Source of the DNA: Ricinus communis
Taxonomy: Eukaryota > Streptophyta > Magnoliopsida > Malpighiales > Euphorbiaceae
Length of the DNA stretch: 64,000 nucleotides
Reading direction: 5' to 3'
Assembly: GCF_019578655.1 (NCBI RefSeq)
Contig: NC_063258.1
Span: forward strand, 5,315,283-5,379,282
Part shown: positions 15,955-26,240 of the stretch, piece after piece
Position numbering within the stretch: position 1 is the first letter of the stretch
Layout of the letters: the number at the start of each line of letters is the position of its first letter
Translations under genes and position numbers: made by a program
Notes under the pieces: generated by a model
Database searches by the model: none
What the model was told of the DNA's origin: nothing
Seen by the model: the letters and a program-made list of their open reading frames with translations, nothing else

Positions 15955-16602
15955 ATATGTATATATATATATGTAATATAAAATTATAATAAAAAATATA
16001 TATTATTAATTTCTTAGAAATTAAGATGTGAATCAAGGTGTGGATGAATCAATCTCGTCCGGCCTCAGGATAGGGACTCTCTCGACTTAAGAGCGGAGAT
16101 GGATTCCTTATAAGCGCGGATCATATGTTTTGTTATCCCTACTCTTTCATTAATTATTAAAAATAATAAATATGGCTTGCTTGTGCTATATTAGATTGCA
16201 ACTAGACCTTTTCACGAGTTTAGGATTCATCAAAGTCCATTCGAATAATTTATAATATTTTATTTAAATCTATTTGAGTTGAAATCTAAAAACTTTGGTT
16301 ATAATAATTTTTTTAGTGCACAAACTCTTTTAATAGGAGCAGACTCTAAGGAATACTTTATTATGAAATAAATTAGAATCATCAATAGTTGAGTTAAACT
16401 CAGATGAACTAATCATCAATCTCAGAGATGACAACGAGGATGACTACTTTAGTATTTTACGTCCAATTTGTAAAAAAATAATAAGAGCAAAATAAGAGAA
16501 AGAAAGAAATTTTAAAAAAGTTCTCTAACACCCCTAGATGGCAAATGCAAAGAGATTTTAAAAATAGTGTTTAATACAATATTCTAAAAGAAGAAAACAA
16601 GA
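15955..16602. repeat. Direct repeat B, copy 2, interrupted by an insertion
   Basis: Matches 14100-14698 up to about 16500. It continues to 16602, where a 1.65-kb insertion begins; the host sequence resumes at 18257-18270. Confidence 0.75.
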
Positions 16603-18256
16603 CCATATGGTACTCGACTAGGGCTGAGCATGAATCTTGGTGATTCCCACCCGAACCGAATAACCGTACCGAAAAGTACCAGAACCGAAGAAAACTGAAA
16701 ATTTTTATAACCGAATTGTACCGATCCGATTTTTTTTACTATTACGGTATGGTATTCGTTCTTTAGTAAAAACCGTACTCTAACCGTACCAGAACCGATC
16801 CGTCTTGTACTGATCCAGACCAAACCGTAGAACCGAATTTTTTACATATATTTATAAATAATTATTTATATTATATAAATAATACATATTAAAAAAATAA
16901 TAAATATACTCTATAAAAAAACTATTTTATATTTATCATTTATATAATTGAAACAATTGTTATCGAAATACAAAAAATAATACATATTAAAAATAACTAT
17001 AATATTATAATATACTTTATACTTTATAAAAAATATAAGTTATATATATTAATATGTCACATAGTATATTGATACTAGTAATCTAGTATACATACTATTT
17101 TTCCTTATTTTACTTTTGATTGCTTGAGGACAAGCAATGAGCTAAGTGTGGGGTTATTTGATGTGCGTAAAATACATACATCTAAATGGGGTTTTTAAGA
17201 TTGATTCTATGGACATTTGGATGTGAATTGGTCCCAACACTCACCCTATGCATCTGTTTGTGTGCATTAGGTCCAAAAGAAGTCAAAGAATGATAAAAGA
17301 AAGAATTGGAGCATAATTGGACGTCAAAGCTGCCGAAACGAGCTAAGTATGGGCATGAGAAAGCTGAACATGACCGTGTTGGTTTCAACACTGGCCGTGT
17401 TCCCAACACGGCCACCAACACGGCCGTGTTGGATGCATCAAACATCAAAGAAAAAGAAGCTTTTAGGGAACACGGCCACAGAGAGTAACACGGGTATAAA
17501 CACCAGCCCGTGTTGGGAACACAGGCATCAACACGGCCGTGTTGGCATCGACAGGGGGAATTAATTAAAATATAAAAAAATATATTAAATTATATTTACA
17601 ATTTAATTTTTTTTTTTGAAAAGGATGAAACAAAACTTGACAAAAAAATTGTCAAAACATAACTTCTTACATATGTTTGTTTATTTTTGATGCTGTTAAG
17701 TCTTATTGACGTAATTTTTTTTTACTTTTATTGTAGAAATTATTCAAGATCCTGAGATTGGTGAGTCCCTTATGCCAAGATTAAATGTGGAGTGCTAATT
17801 TTAAGGGGAGGTAATAACATTCCTTTGCTAATTTTGGACATGTATTTTAGTGCTACATAAAGTTTGTAAATTTATTTATTTTAATGATTGCTATTTGTAA
17901 AATATTTTTATGCTAGCAGTAACATATATTTTAATGGTTTGTATTTGAATATTGAATGAATTATTGTATTTGCAAGTGACTGAATTACGAAACAGGTTGT
18001 TAAAGAATGTGATTGCAATTTTAATTCAGATTTTCATGCTACTTTTTTTAGGTTAGTAATCATATTTTCTACAAATGTATTTGATTAAAGATGAGATTAA
18101 AGTTGTATTTTTTAAAATTTTTAGAACCGAAAATAGCACCGAACCGAACTGTATTGAACCGTAAAATTGGTACAATACGGTATTGGATCCTTTTATGTTT
18201 AGTACGGTACTGGTACCTTCAATTTTAAAATAACCGAGATTTGGTATGATACTGGT
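16603..18256. mobile_element. 1,654-bp insertion flanked by a 13-bp target-site duplication
   Basis: GAAGAAAACAAGA occurs exactly at 16590-16602 and again at 18257-18269, bracketing this segment. The outer parts are rich in ACCGAACCG and GGTACGGT-type motifs (16640-16830 and 18120-18250), and the left side carries TAGGGCTGAGCAT near 16619, a sequence style common at the ends of some plant hAT-like elements. A 13-bp duplication is more typical of non-LTR retrotransposition than of hAT (8 bp), so the class is unresolved. A gypsy-like LTR piece is nested inside. No transposase frame was recognised. Confidence 0.65.
17105..17565 (+). mobile_element. Gypsy-like LTR fragment with polypurine tract
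   Basis: A coding-end-like phrase (GATTGCTTGAGGACAAGCAA) is followed by a purine-rich run and then TGATGTGCGTAAAATAC from 17159, the layout of a polypurine tract and 3' LTR start in some Ty3/gypsy (Tat/Athila-like) elements. The LTR part is unusually GC-rich for this window and contains repeated CAACACGGCC and GGCCGTGTT palindromic motifs between 17370 and 17550. No internal coding domains and no second LTR are present, so it is a fragment. Confidence 0.5.
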
Positions 18257-18329
18257 GAAGAAAACAAGATTCCTTCTATTAGAAGCCATAAGCTAGTTCA
18301 AGCTTGTCTAATCGTTGGAGAAGATACCA

Positions 18330-18430
18330 ATAATGATATAATTTTCCTCCTATAAAAGGAGAAAAATTCACCCTTCAAAATCAGAGTTTTTTCTTTAAAG
18401 AACAAAGAGCTTAGACTTTAGAAAGCTCAT
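18330..18430 (+). promoter_or_regulatory. TATA-like promoter motif in repeat DNA
   Basis: CTATAAAAGG at about 18352, followed by a leader-like stretch, resembles the core promoter of a retroelement or pararetrovirus. The sequence just upstream is the resumed flank of repeat B. No intact downstream gene is present; a 72-codon frame at 18568-18786 is not recognisable. Confidence 0.35.
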
Positions 18431-18850
18431 TTGTTGAGCAATCTATCTTCTCCTAATATATCTCTCCTTATATATTTCTATTTTAAAAAAAATTAAGAAA
18501 TTTTGTAAATTCAAAAGCTTTTATATTTTGAATTATTTAAAAAAAATATATGATTTTCTAAAACTCTTTGAGTAACTTCATGTCTTTTAAAGCCTTACTA
18601 AAGAACTTGAAATTCCTACTAGGCCTATATGAGCAAGCTTCCAGTCAATTTATCAATCATGACGAGTCGATTTTGTTCTTTATCCCAAACATGACTAGTA
18701 AAACTCAAAATGCTATTAGTGGTGTTCTCTTTATCCTAGTAATTTTAAGCCATGAAATTTATCTTAGGTTCCAACTTTTTCTTTAAGAAATAAGAGACAA
18801 GGTGATTCAGTTTGGCTACCTAATGGACATGGTTGTCAAGAGACCTCATG

Positions 18851-18922
18851 AATGGAAAAATAAATTATTCTTAATAGGAGGCTGTGAATGGCAAAATAAG
18901 TTATTCTTAATAGGAGGCTGTG
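18851..18922. repeat. Two tandem 36-bp copies
   Basis: 18851-18886 and 18887-18922 differ at two positions; both end TTAATAGGAGGCTGTG. Confidence 0.95.
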
Positions 18923-20077
18923 AAACTTTGATCAGGTTCGTGATACAGTCCACTCCTAGTTAGGGTTTTCTCTTTAATTAGGGTATTTAGAAAAAAAAAA
19001 TTCTCAATCTAGGATAAAAGTTAAGAAAATTTTATTTTTGAATAGTTTGAGAAATAAGTTTCAATTTGGAATGAAATTTTGAATAGGTGGACACTGTCCA
19101 CTAGTAAAAGTGGCGGACAGCACTGTCCCCTAATTGGACTCTCCAACTAGCAGCTAGGCTTCATGTAAAATAAAAAAAATTATTCACCAATTGAAGTGGC
19201 AGACGGATTTCAAATGTAACAAAAAAAAAATCTGTCCACCAATTGAAATGGAGAATAGATATAGCTGACAAATTTTTTCTAAAATACCATGTCCACCAAT
19301 TCAATTAACTTAATTTAATTTTAATAATTTTTTATAAAAATTATATTATAATACATAATTAAATTAAAATTATTATAAATAATAAAGATATAAATATAAA
19401 AAAAATATATTTAAATAAATTATTACACGACATAATTAAATAATATAAAATTATTAAATCAAAATTAATTATTATACAAATTAAGATAATCATTTCGTGT
19501 CCCACAAATTTTTTACGAGCATTCATATACTAAAACAGTTCTAAAATAAATGATTAAATAAAATTTAATTATTATAAAAAATAGTCAAATACATCCATAA
19601 TAACAACAGTATTTATGTGTCTATAGACATTTATCTTAGTCTTCTAACTCTCTGATTCCTACATGTAGTATCTATCTCAATAAAAAAAAGGATCGTTGAT
19701 TGAGTCGGTTGAAAACCATCATAAATAGGTTCAAATTAAGACATTTTGAAAGAAAATAAAAGATGTTTATTGCTAACAAAGGCATAAAAGGTAAACAAAT
19801 TTTTTCTCTTAGGCCTTGTAAAATGGTTCTAAAAAACATGCAATGATACTTTACCATCATTCACCATTATAATCTCTGGAGAAAATTACATCATAACATA
19901 AAAACCCTAAACCTCCCATATAAGAAACCAGAAGCTAAAAAGAAGATACACATGAAACTAGAAAATTGATATTATCTTCTTTTTTTGTTTTTCCTTTTTT
20001 GCTCAAAAGAAAAGATAAACAAAACATCAAGCCGGGCTAGTTGGTTCCAGGTAAATCCATGCACCCAACAAAAACCT
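18923..20077. other. AT-rich spacer, no gene recognised
   Basis: Around 19080-19310 the phrase TCCACCAATTGAA and close variants recur, pointing to short degenerate repeats. No coding signal was found. The 3' side would contain the downstream region of the MFT-like fragment. Confidence 0.5.
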
Positions 20078-20949
20078 TTAACGCCTTCTGCTAGCAGGCT
20101 CCTTCTGGGCATTGAAGTAAACCGCAGCAACTGGGAGACCCAAGTCCATATGAGCAGCAAACATACGAGTCTTGAAGTTAGCTCGGGATTGTGGCTGCTC
20201 CACCAGCCCTAGCGGCATCTTCTGTCTAAAGAGCACTAATATATACCGGTGAATTCCCACCGGTGGACGAGGACTAACATAAGGCAGAATCTCTTTCCCT
20301 AAAACATACAATATACCAATTATATACAATCTTAAAATTCCTTGTAATGTGAACTTCAACTTGATTTCTTAAAATTGCACATAAACTCTAACTTCAATTA
20401 TGGTAAAGTTTCTATTTCTTATCCCCTTCATAATAAATATTAAATGGTTTATAATTTAATATTAAATTAGTCATTTATCTGTATTATCTTAATTATAATA
20501 TTAAATCTAATAATAAAATTATATATTTAAATATTTTAAAATTTTATTAGTGTAATAATATAAAATTATTTTATCTTATAACTAATAATATCAAGAATTG
20601 GTATTACTACTTTTAGAATTAAAATTATTATTTAGTTAAAATTAAATCTATTAATTAATATAAAATTAAAATATAATTTAAAGATAGTTTAAATAAATAA
20701 TTAATAAAAATGTAAATATATTTATAGATTTAAATTTATATAGCAAAAAATATATATAGCGAAACAAAAATTTCAAATAATTTTAAAAATAATTACTAAA
20801 ATTTTTTAAATCTCAAAAATTTATATATATATATGTTTTAATTATTTATTACCAATATTTATCAATTAACTACATATTTAATGTTATATACCTGCAGCAG
20901 CCAAATATTTTCCCCTATCGTATTTAGCTAGATGGCAAATCTGGATTTG

Positions 20950-21130
20950 CAAATATGACACGTGGAGAAGCATAAGATTGCTTATGTTAATACAAGAAAT
21001 CTTAGTAGCCACCAAATTGACAAGTGGCACAGGACGTGTCACCTGCCATTAATACCTGCTACATTCACACTGAACCTCATGTAATCCACTATTGCGTGCC
21101 ACTTGTCAACACGAGAATTACCGCATCACG
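20950..21130. promoter_or_regulatory. Cluster of ACGTG-type motifs in MFT-like intron 3
   Basis: ACACGTGG near 20957, GGACGTGTC near 21033 and a CGTGCCACTTG context near 21096 lie in a patch of more balanced base composition. They resemble ABA-response (ABRE/G-box) cores. Function is inferred from motif likeness only. Confidence 0.35.
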
Positions 21131-21609
21131 GAAAAGATTATTGTCTAAAATATATCATAAAAAATAATTATCTGAATTTACATTTAAATTTTATTTATAA
21201 TATTACATATTATTATATAATATGTATATAAACTATATATAAAATTATTATATAAATATAAATATTAAAAAATATAGATAAATTTAAATATAAATATTTA
21301 TTAAATTAGACTAAAAAATTAAACAAATATATATAAATTATCATTTGAACTTTTAATATATATTTATCCAAATAAATAGATATTAATATACATATACTGA
21401 TTTAAAATAAATAAAATATATTTATTATTTAATATAAAAATTATTAATTTACAAAATTCTCCTATTTGCTGTATAGGTAAAAAATTTTATACCAATCATT
21501 TGACACACAAATATAAAACGTTTATACATTTATATTAATTTTATATTCATTATAAGATATACATTAAGTTTATAAGAATTCCACACATTGAATTTTATTA
21601 TATATCCAA

Positions 21610-21664
21610 GCCACGTGGCATTTAATACCAACTTCTGTGCCACGTGGCATTTAATACCAACTTG
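21610..21664. repeat. 29-bp tandem duplication carrying two palindromic G-boxes
   Basis: GCCACGTGGC occurs at 21610-21619 and 21639-21648, each followed by ATTTAATACCAACTT. The core is a perfect CACGTG G-box extended to a 10-bp palindrome. Confidence 0.85.
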
Positions 21665-22479
21665 ATTATTTGAAAGTAACATGATGTTTTGGAGGGTAAC
21701 CACATGAAGATGATATCGGTTTTGTTGTATTTAAGGAGAATAATGGATTGTATGTTGATTTGGTTACTATGAGGATTCATTGGGCAGAGTACTTGGTGTC
21801 TTTGATGCCTTCTTTTCCAAATATTCCAGCAATTGGTAGGCAAATTATTAAATAAGTTCAATTTATTACGTTATTTTCAAATTAATAATTCTAGATAATA
21901 TATTATCTTTTATAGACAATATTTTTAAATAAATTTACTATCCTATTTTATTTATAAATTTATCTAAAATACTTTTATCATTTCAATTTATTTTTAAGTA
22001 ATTCAGATATATATCTGTATTTGTATATTTATTTGTATACTAAATAAATAAAAAATTAAAAATTAATTATTTAATATTAAAATATAAAATATAAATAATA
22101 TTATATGTAAAACAAAATAATAATTTACTATTTATTTTATATTTATATATTATACTAATTAATTTCTAATATTTTAAAAAATATAATTTATCATTTATTC
22201 TATTTTATAATTTTATACTAAAAATCTCTTTCATTAAAATTATTATTGAACAACTGTTATACTATTTACCTTTTTGATCTTTAATGTAATATACCTTATA
22301 GGTTATATATTATATTAGAACTATTTTATTTAATTATTATATTTATACAATTAATATTTTTTAATTATTATAAATTTAATATATAATTAAATTTTAATAA
22401 AATTTTAATATTTTAAAAATATTTATATTAATTAAAATATTAAAAATTCATACAACTTTAACTTGCTAAAATAAGATAG

Positions 22480-22480
<1 letters not shown>

Positions 22481-22518
<38 letters not shown>
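22481..22518. repeat. (TAA)n/(TTA)n microsatellite
   Basis: A TAA run turns into a TTA run, giving a small palindromic trinucleotide repeat. Confidence 0.85.
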
Positions 22519-22520
<2 letters not shown>

Positions 22521-22803
22521 TTAACTTTGATAAGAAGTTTAAAAATTAAATATATTTTTTTATTAATTTAAATTTTTATTTATATTAATTTTAAAATATA
22601 ATTTTTAATACAATAAATAAAATATAAAAAATAATTTATATATTATATCTAAAAATAAAAAATAAATAGTATAAAATTAAATTTAGTTAATAATTTTTAA
22701 TAAATTTTTTTTAGTATTATACAATAGAAAAATACAAAAATATATTTTTTAAATGTCAATAATATTATATAAAAAAAAAAAAATAGTATTATTTTAATAG
22801 AAA

Positions 22804-22806
<3 letters not shown>

Positions 22807-22885
<79 letters not shown>
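22807..22885. repeat. (AT)n microsatellite
   Basis: About 39 AT dinucleotides without visible interruption, in intron 3 of the MFT-like fragment. The tyrosine-isoleucine reading frame across it is an artefact. Confidence 0.97.
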
Positions 22886-22886
<1 letters not shown>

Positions 22887-23426
22887 CATACTTTTGGTTC
22901 TAGAAATATGTAGATAATAATATATTATGATATTCTTAATTCTTATGATATAAAATTCTAACATCTGATATTTCGTATTAGTTATCAAACCTCACTCTAT
23001 TTGATTCATAAGAAAATTATTTTAGCATGATCAGGTTTAAATCCTGACACCGCCTCCCACTCCCACTCTCACTGCTGCTCCAGCAGCTGTCTCATTTTAC
23101 AAGTATTATGAGATAACGAACATATATTTTATATATATGTGTATGTAAGAGACAGAAATTCAAATAATTCAGTCATTAAGAGAAGAGAGGAATTAAAACA
23201 TAGAACAAAGGCCTGTATTGCTCACCTTTACTAGGATTTGTTCCTCCTGGTATGTCTGCTACTATCCTGAAGATGTTTGAAACAAAACAAAACAGAAACA
23301 ATGGCTAAATTCAAAAGGATAAAAAAGATTAATATTGATCAAAAGTAATTATAAGAAATTTTGTACAATTATAAAAGATTTATATACTTACCAGTGGACC
23401 CATTCTCGCATGCTGGGTTCACTAAA

Positions 23427-24530
23427 AGGAATTTCGGTTTGTAAAGAGGATGTAGTAGGTTTTGGATGAGAAGATACAGAAGGTTGATCACTAAGTATAG
23501 CCATTAGATTGTGAACTTGCTCCTAAGTCAAATTCAAAGAAGAAAATTGTTGCCTTCAACATCAGAATTAGCAATATCACTAGATTGTATTTGAGAGATT
23601 TAATGAACAACTGAAGATATGTAATTAAAAGCATTTGAAGCTCGACTTTGTGAATTATAGAATGACTCTGCCTTGTCCCAGTTTGTAAAGTTGTGTTCTG
23701 TGAATGAGAAGGAGTTTTGAACTTGAAATTAGTTGGAAAACCTATTAGACGAAAGCATTTCTCTCTTGAGTGCCCAACTTTACCATGGTGGCTACATATT
23801 TCATCAGATTTAGAATGTTTAACAGCCATTACAGCAGAATTCGGGAAAGACTGAGTGCTAACATGTAATTATCTCTATGATTCTTCTCTAATTATCATAT
23901 TATATGCTTGATCTGGAGAGGAAAATGGTTTAAGCATTATAATTTGTGTACAAGTCCCTGATATGTCTCATTAAGACCATTAAGAAAGCGGAAAATATAA
24001 TCTTTCTATTGCAAATTTACATACTTCTGAAAACACTGTGTATTACATTTACCACATTCACAACTAGGTTGAGGTCTGTAATTGCATAAGCCTTCCAATA
24101 CTCCATTCAGTTGAGTAAAGTATGCATCAAAACTATTCGTTCCTTGTGTAGTAGAACAATATAAATGTTGTAGTTGTGAGATTCGAGTCATCAAGTTGTA
24201 AAAAAATGATGAAATAGGCTTTCCTAGATTTGAGTTATAGAATCCATGTAAAAGAAGAAATAGAGTTTAAAATCCATGCTATCATTAAGTTGTTGCATCT
24301 TGTCCATGAAAAAAGTAAAGCACTATCATCTTTAGGTTTAGAAATCGATCCATCTAGAAACCCTAGCTTGTTTCTAATAGAAATAGCTAAAAGAAAAGAT
24401 CTTCTCCAAGTAAAATAATTCAACAATGTCAATTGAAGTGTAACAACAATATAGTTATGATTCTATGAATGATGTAGAAAATAAGGTAAGGCTAGATCTT
24501 CCATAGGTGAAACAGTAGAAGTGGTCATTG
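23427..24530 (-). pseudogene. Ty1/copia gag remnant fused to the MFT-like exon 2
   Basis: On the minus strand a copia-type gag can be followed in broken frames: FTWRRSFLLAISIRNKLGF (about 24417-24360), RCNNLMIAWILNSIS, DAYFTQLNGVLEGLCNY (about 24130), FRFLNGLNETYQGL, then a degenerate zinc knuckle (CSHHGKVGHSREKC, near 23790-23750) and a C-terminal part EQVHNLMAILSDQPSVSSH. Several stops and frameshifts interrupt it, for example a TAG just before EQVHNL. Protease, integrase and reverse transcriptase are absent, and no LTRs were recognised on either side. Its last gag codons run without a frame change into the SEPSMREW codons of the MFT-like exon. The element cannot move by itself. Confidence 0.8.
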
Positions 24531-26240
24531 CAAAAAAGCTCAAGAAACTCGAATCAATTTTAAACAGATGAAGCTAAAAAATTTGTTTAAAAGGAAATGT
24601 ATAGATTTAATGTAAAAATCTTAAAGTTTCGAGAAGTTTCACAGGAATGGATAAGAGTATCTGTTTAGTTAGAAAATGAAAGAAAGTGAGAGAATAGAAA
24701 GCTCCTGTTCTAGAAGCATACCACGTGAAATGAGGGAAATAAAATGGGAGTAAAAGTTACTCTTTATTCAAGTCAGCAAAATTACATACATATTATAGCT
24801 TGTAGCATATAATCCAACTAACTAACAAAATAAACCAATCAGAAGTATACACTTGGCATAAATATATTTACTGACTAAATAATATAAATTAAATTAAAAA
24901 ATTAAAAATATTTAAAAGATTTTAAAAATAGAGGTCCGATGTTTATTAAATTAAATTAAAAGTTAATGTGTTAAAGTGATTAAATAATCAAAGTTAAAAT
25001 GTCTAAATATACATTTATCCCTTATTTCTTTTGGTATACATATATCGAGTGTTAATCTAGAGCGTGTCGGGTAGGACCCTTGCGAGTGGCAAAATACTCT
25101 TTCAAAAGTTTTAATGTAGCTACATATTCAAGGTTTGAACTCCAAATCTTGGTTAAACTAGAAGAGACCCCTATCATCTCATCTATGCACACTTAGGTAT
25201 TATGCCGTATTTATGTAGTAAGTGAAGGAATTATGTAAATTGTAGAAAAATCAAAGAAAAATTTAATTGGATTATTGGAACTTAAAGTAAAATTTATTTT
25301 GTTATTGCAAGAAAATAAAATATATTTTTCATGTGAAATGTGTATAAATTATTTTTTGGAAAAACAAAAAAAAAAAAGTGGCAGGAGTTACTCTGGAAAT
25401 TCTTATGCAATAAAAACAAAAAACAGAAAAAGATTCTATAAATCTAAAATTTTTATTCTTTTAAAATAGTTACAAATCATAAAGAAAAAGAGTCAAATCT
25501 TCTCATGTACATATGATTTTGATTTAATAATTTTCAGTTTGAAATATTTTACTTTTTTTTTTCAATAAACAACAATTAACTACAATTTACTGTAACCTTT
25601 ATTTTATTTATTACTGTGAACTCATAATTAATATGGTGAAATCTTGACACAATACAAATTAATCTTATAATTCAATTTTCAATCAATAAACTCATAAATT
25701 CTCAAAGAGAATTAATTAAAATAAGATTTGAATAAAAAAAATTAAAATAAATTATAAACTCTAAAATTTAAAATATTTATAATATATTAGTTATCCATTT
25801 ATAAATAATAAATAATTTAAATAATTTAAAAAAATCATAAAAAATAAAATTGTCTCTGTCATGATAACCATCAGAACCGATAGTTATAAAAAAAAATTTG
25901 ACAAAAACTTCAATTTAAAATTTTCATAATGAGCAAAGAATAATCATCATATATATATATTAACTTTAGAGCTAAGCTATGTATTCTTTCTATATACTTT
26001 TTAGTTCTGTAATTTTAAATAAAAAACTGTCTATTTATTTATCCACTTATATAGCTGCATATATTATACTAAGTAAAAGTGTTATGACAAAAGAAATTTT
26101 ACTTGTGAAATAATTAATTTTATTAATTGAAGGTGTTTAAGTTATATTAATAGAAAAATAAAATAAATACAAGATAAAAATTTTAAATACATATATTTTT
26201 TATGTTTAGAATTATATTAAATTAAGAATAATTGATTATT
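24531..26240. other. AT-rich spacer
   Basis: No gene recognised. The part at about 24940-25025 resembles one arm of the MITE at 36224-36557 (phrases of the type TTAAAGTGATTAAATAATCAAAG). A frame at 25275-25469 is lysine-rich low-complexity sequence without family likeness. Confidence 0.45.

Larger units (their letters stand above)
20078..23426 (-). pseudogene. MFT: 5'-truncated MFT-like (PEBP family) gene: part of exon 2, exons 3 and 4
   Basis: MFT proteins are phosphatidylethanolamine-binding-protein relatives that regulate seed germination downstream of ABA and gibberellin. Three pieces are visible on the minus strand: an exon 2 remnant (about 23426-23392, SEPSMREWVHW), exon 3 (23266-23226, IVADIPGGTNPSK) and exon 4 (20298-20078). 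Exon 4 encodes GKEILPYV, then PRPPVGIHRYILVLFRQK and ends PVAAVYFNAQKEPASRRR before the stop. The splice sites are intact and phases agree: tryptophan is split between exons 2 and 3, and glycine between exons 3 and 4. PRPPVGIHR and QKEPASRRR favour MFT over the FT or TFL1 branches. Exon 1 and the part of exon 2 carrying the DPDxP ligand-site motif are missing. Their place is taken by a copia gag region in the same orientation. Intron 3 is about 2.9 kb and AT-rich, with G-box motifs. The protein core cannot fold as a normal PEBP, so this is probably a pseudogene. Confidence 0.85.

Noticed and set aside
17182..17564. Overlapping frames on both strands in the GC-rich patch
   Set aside because: They arise from palindromic CACGGCCGTG repeats of an LTR piece and have no family likeness.
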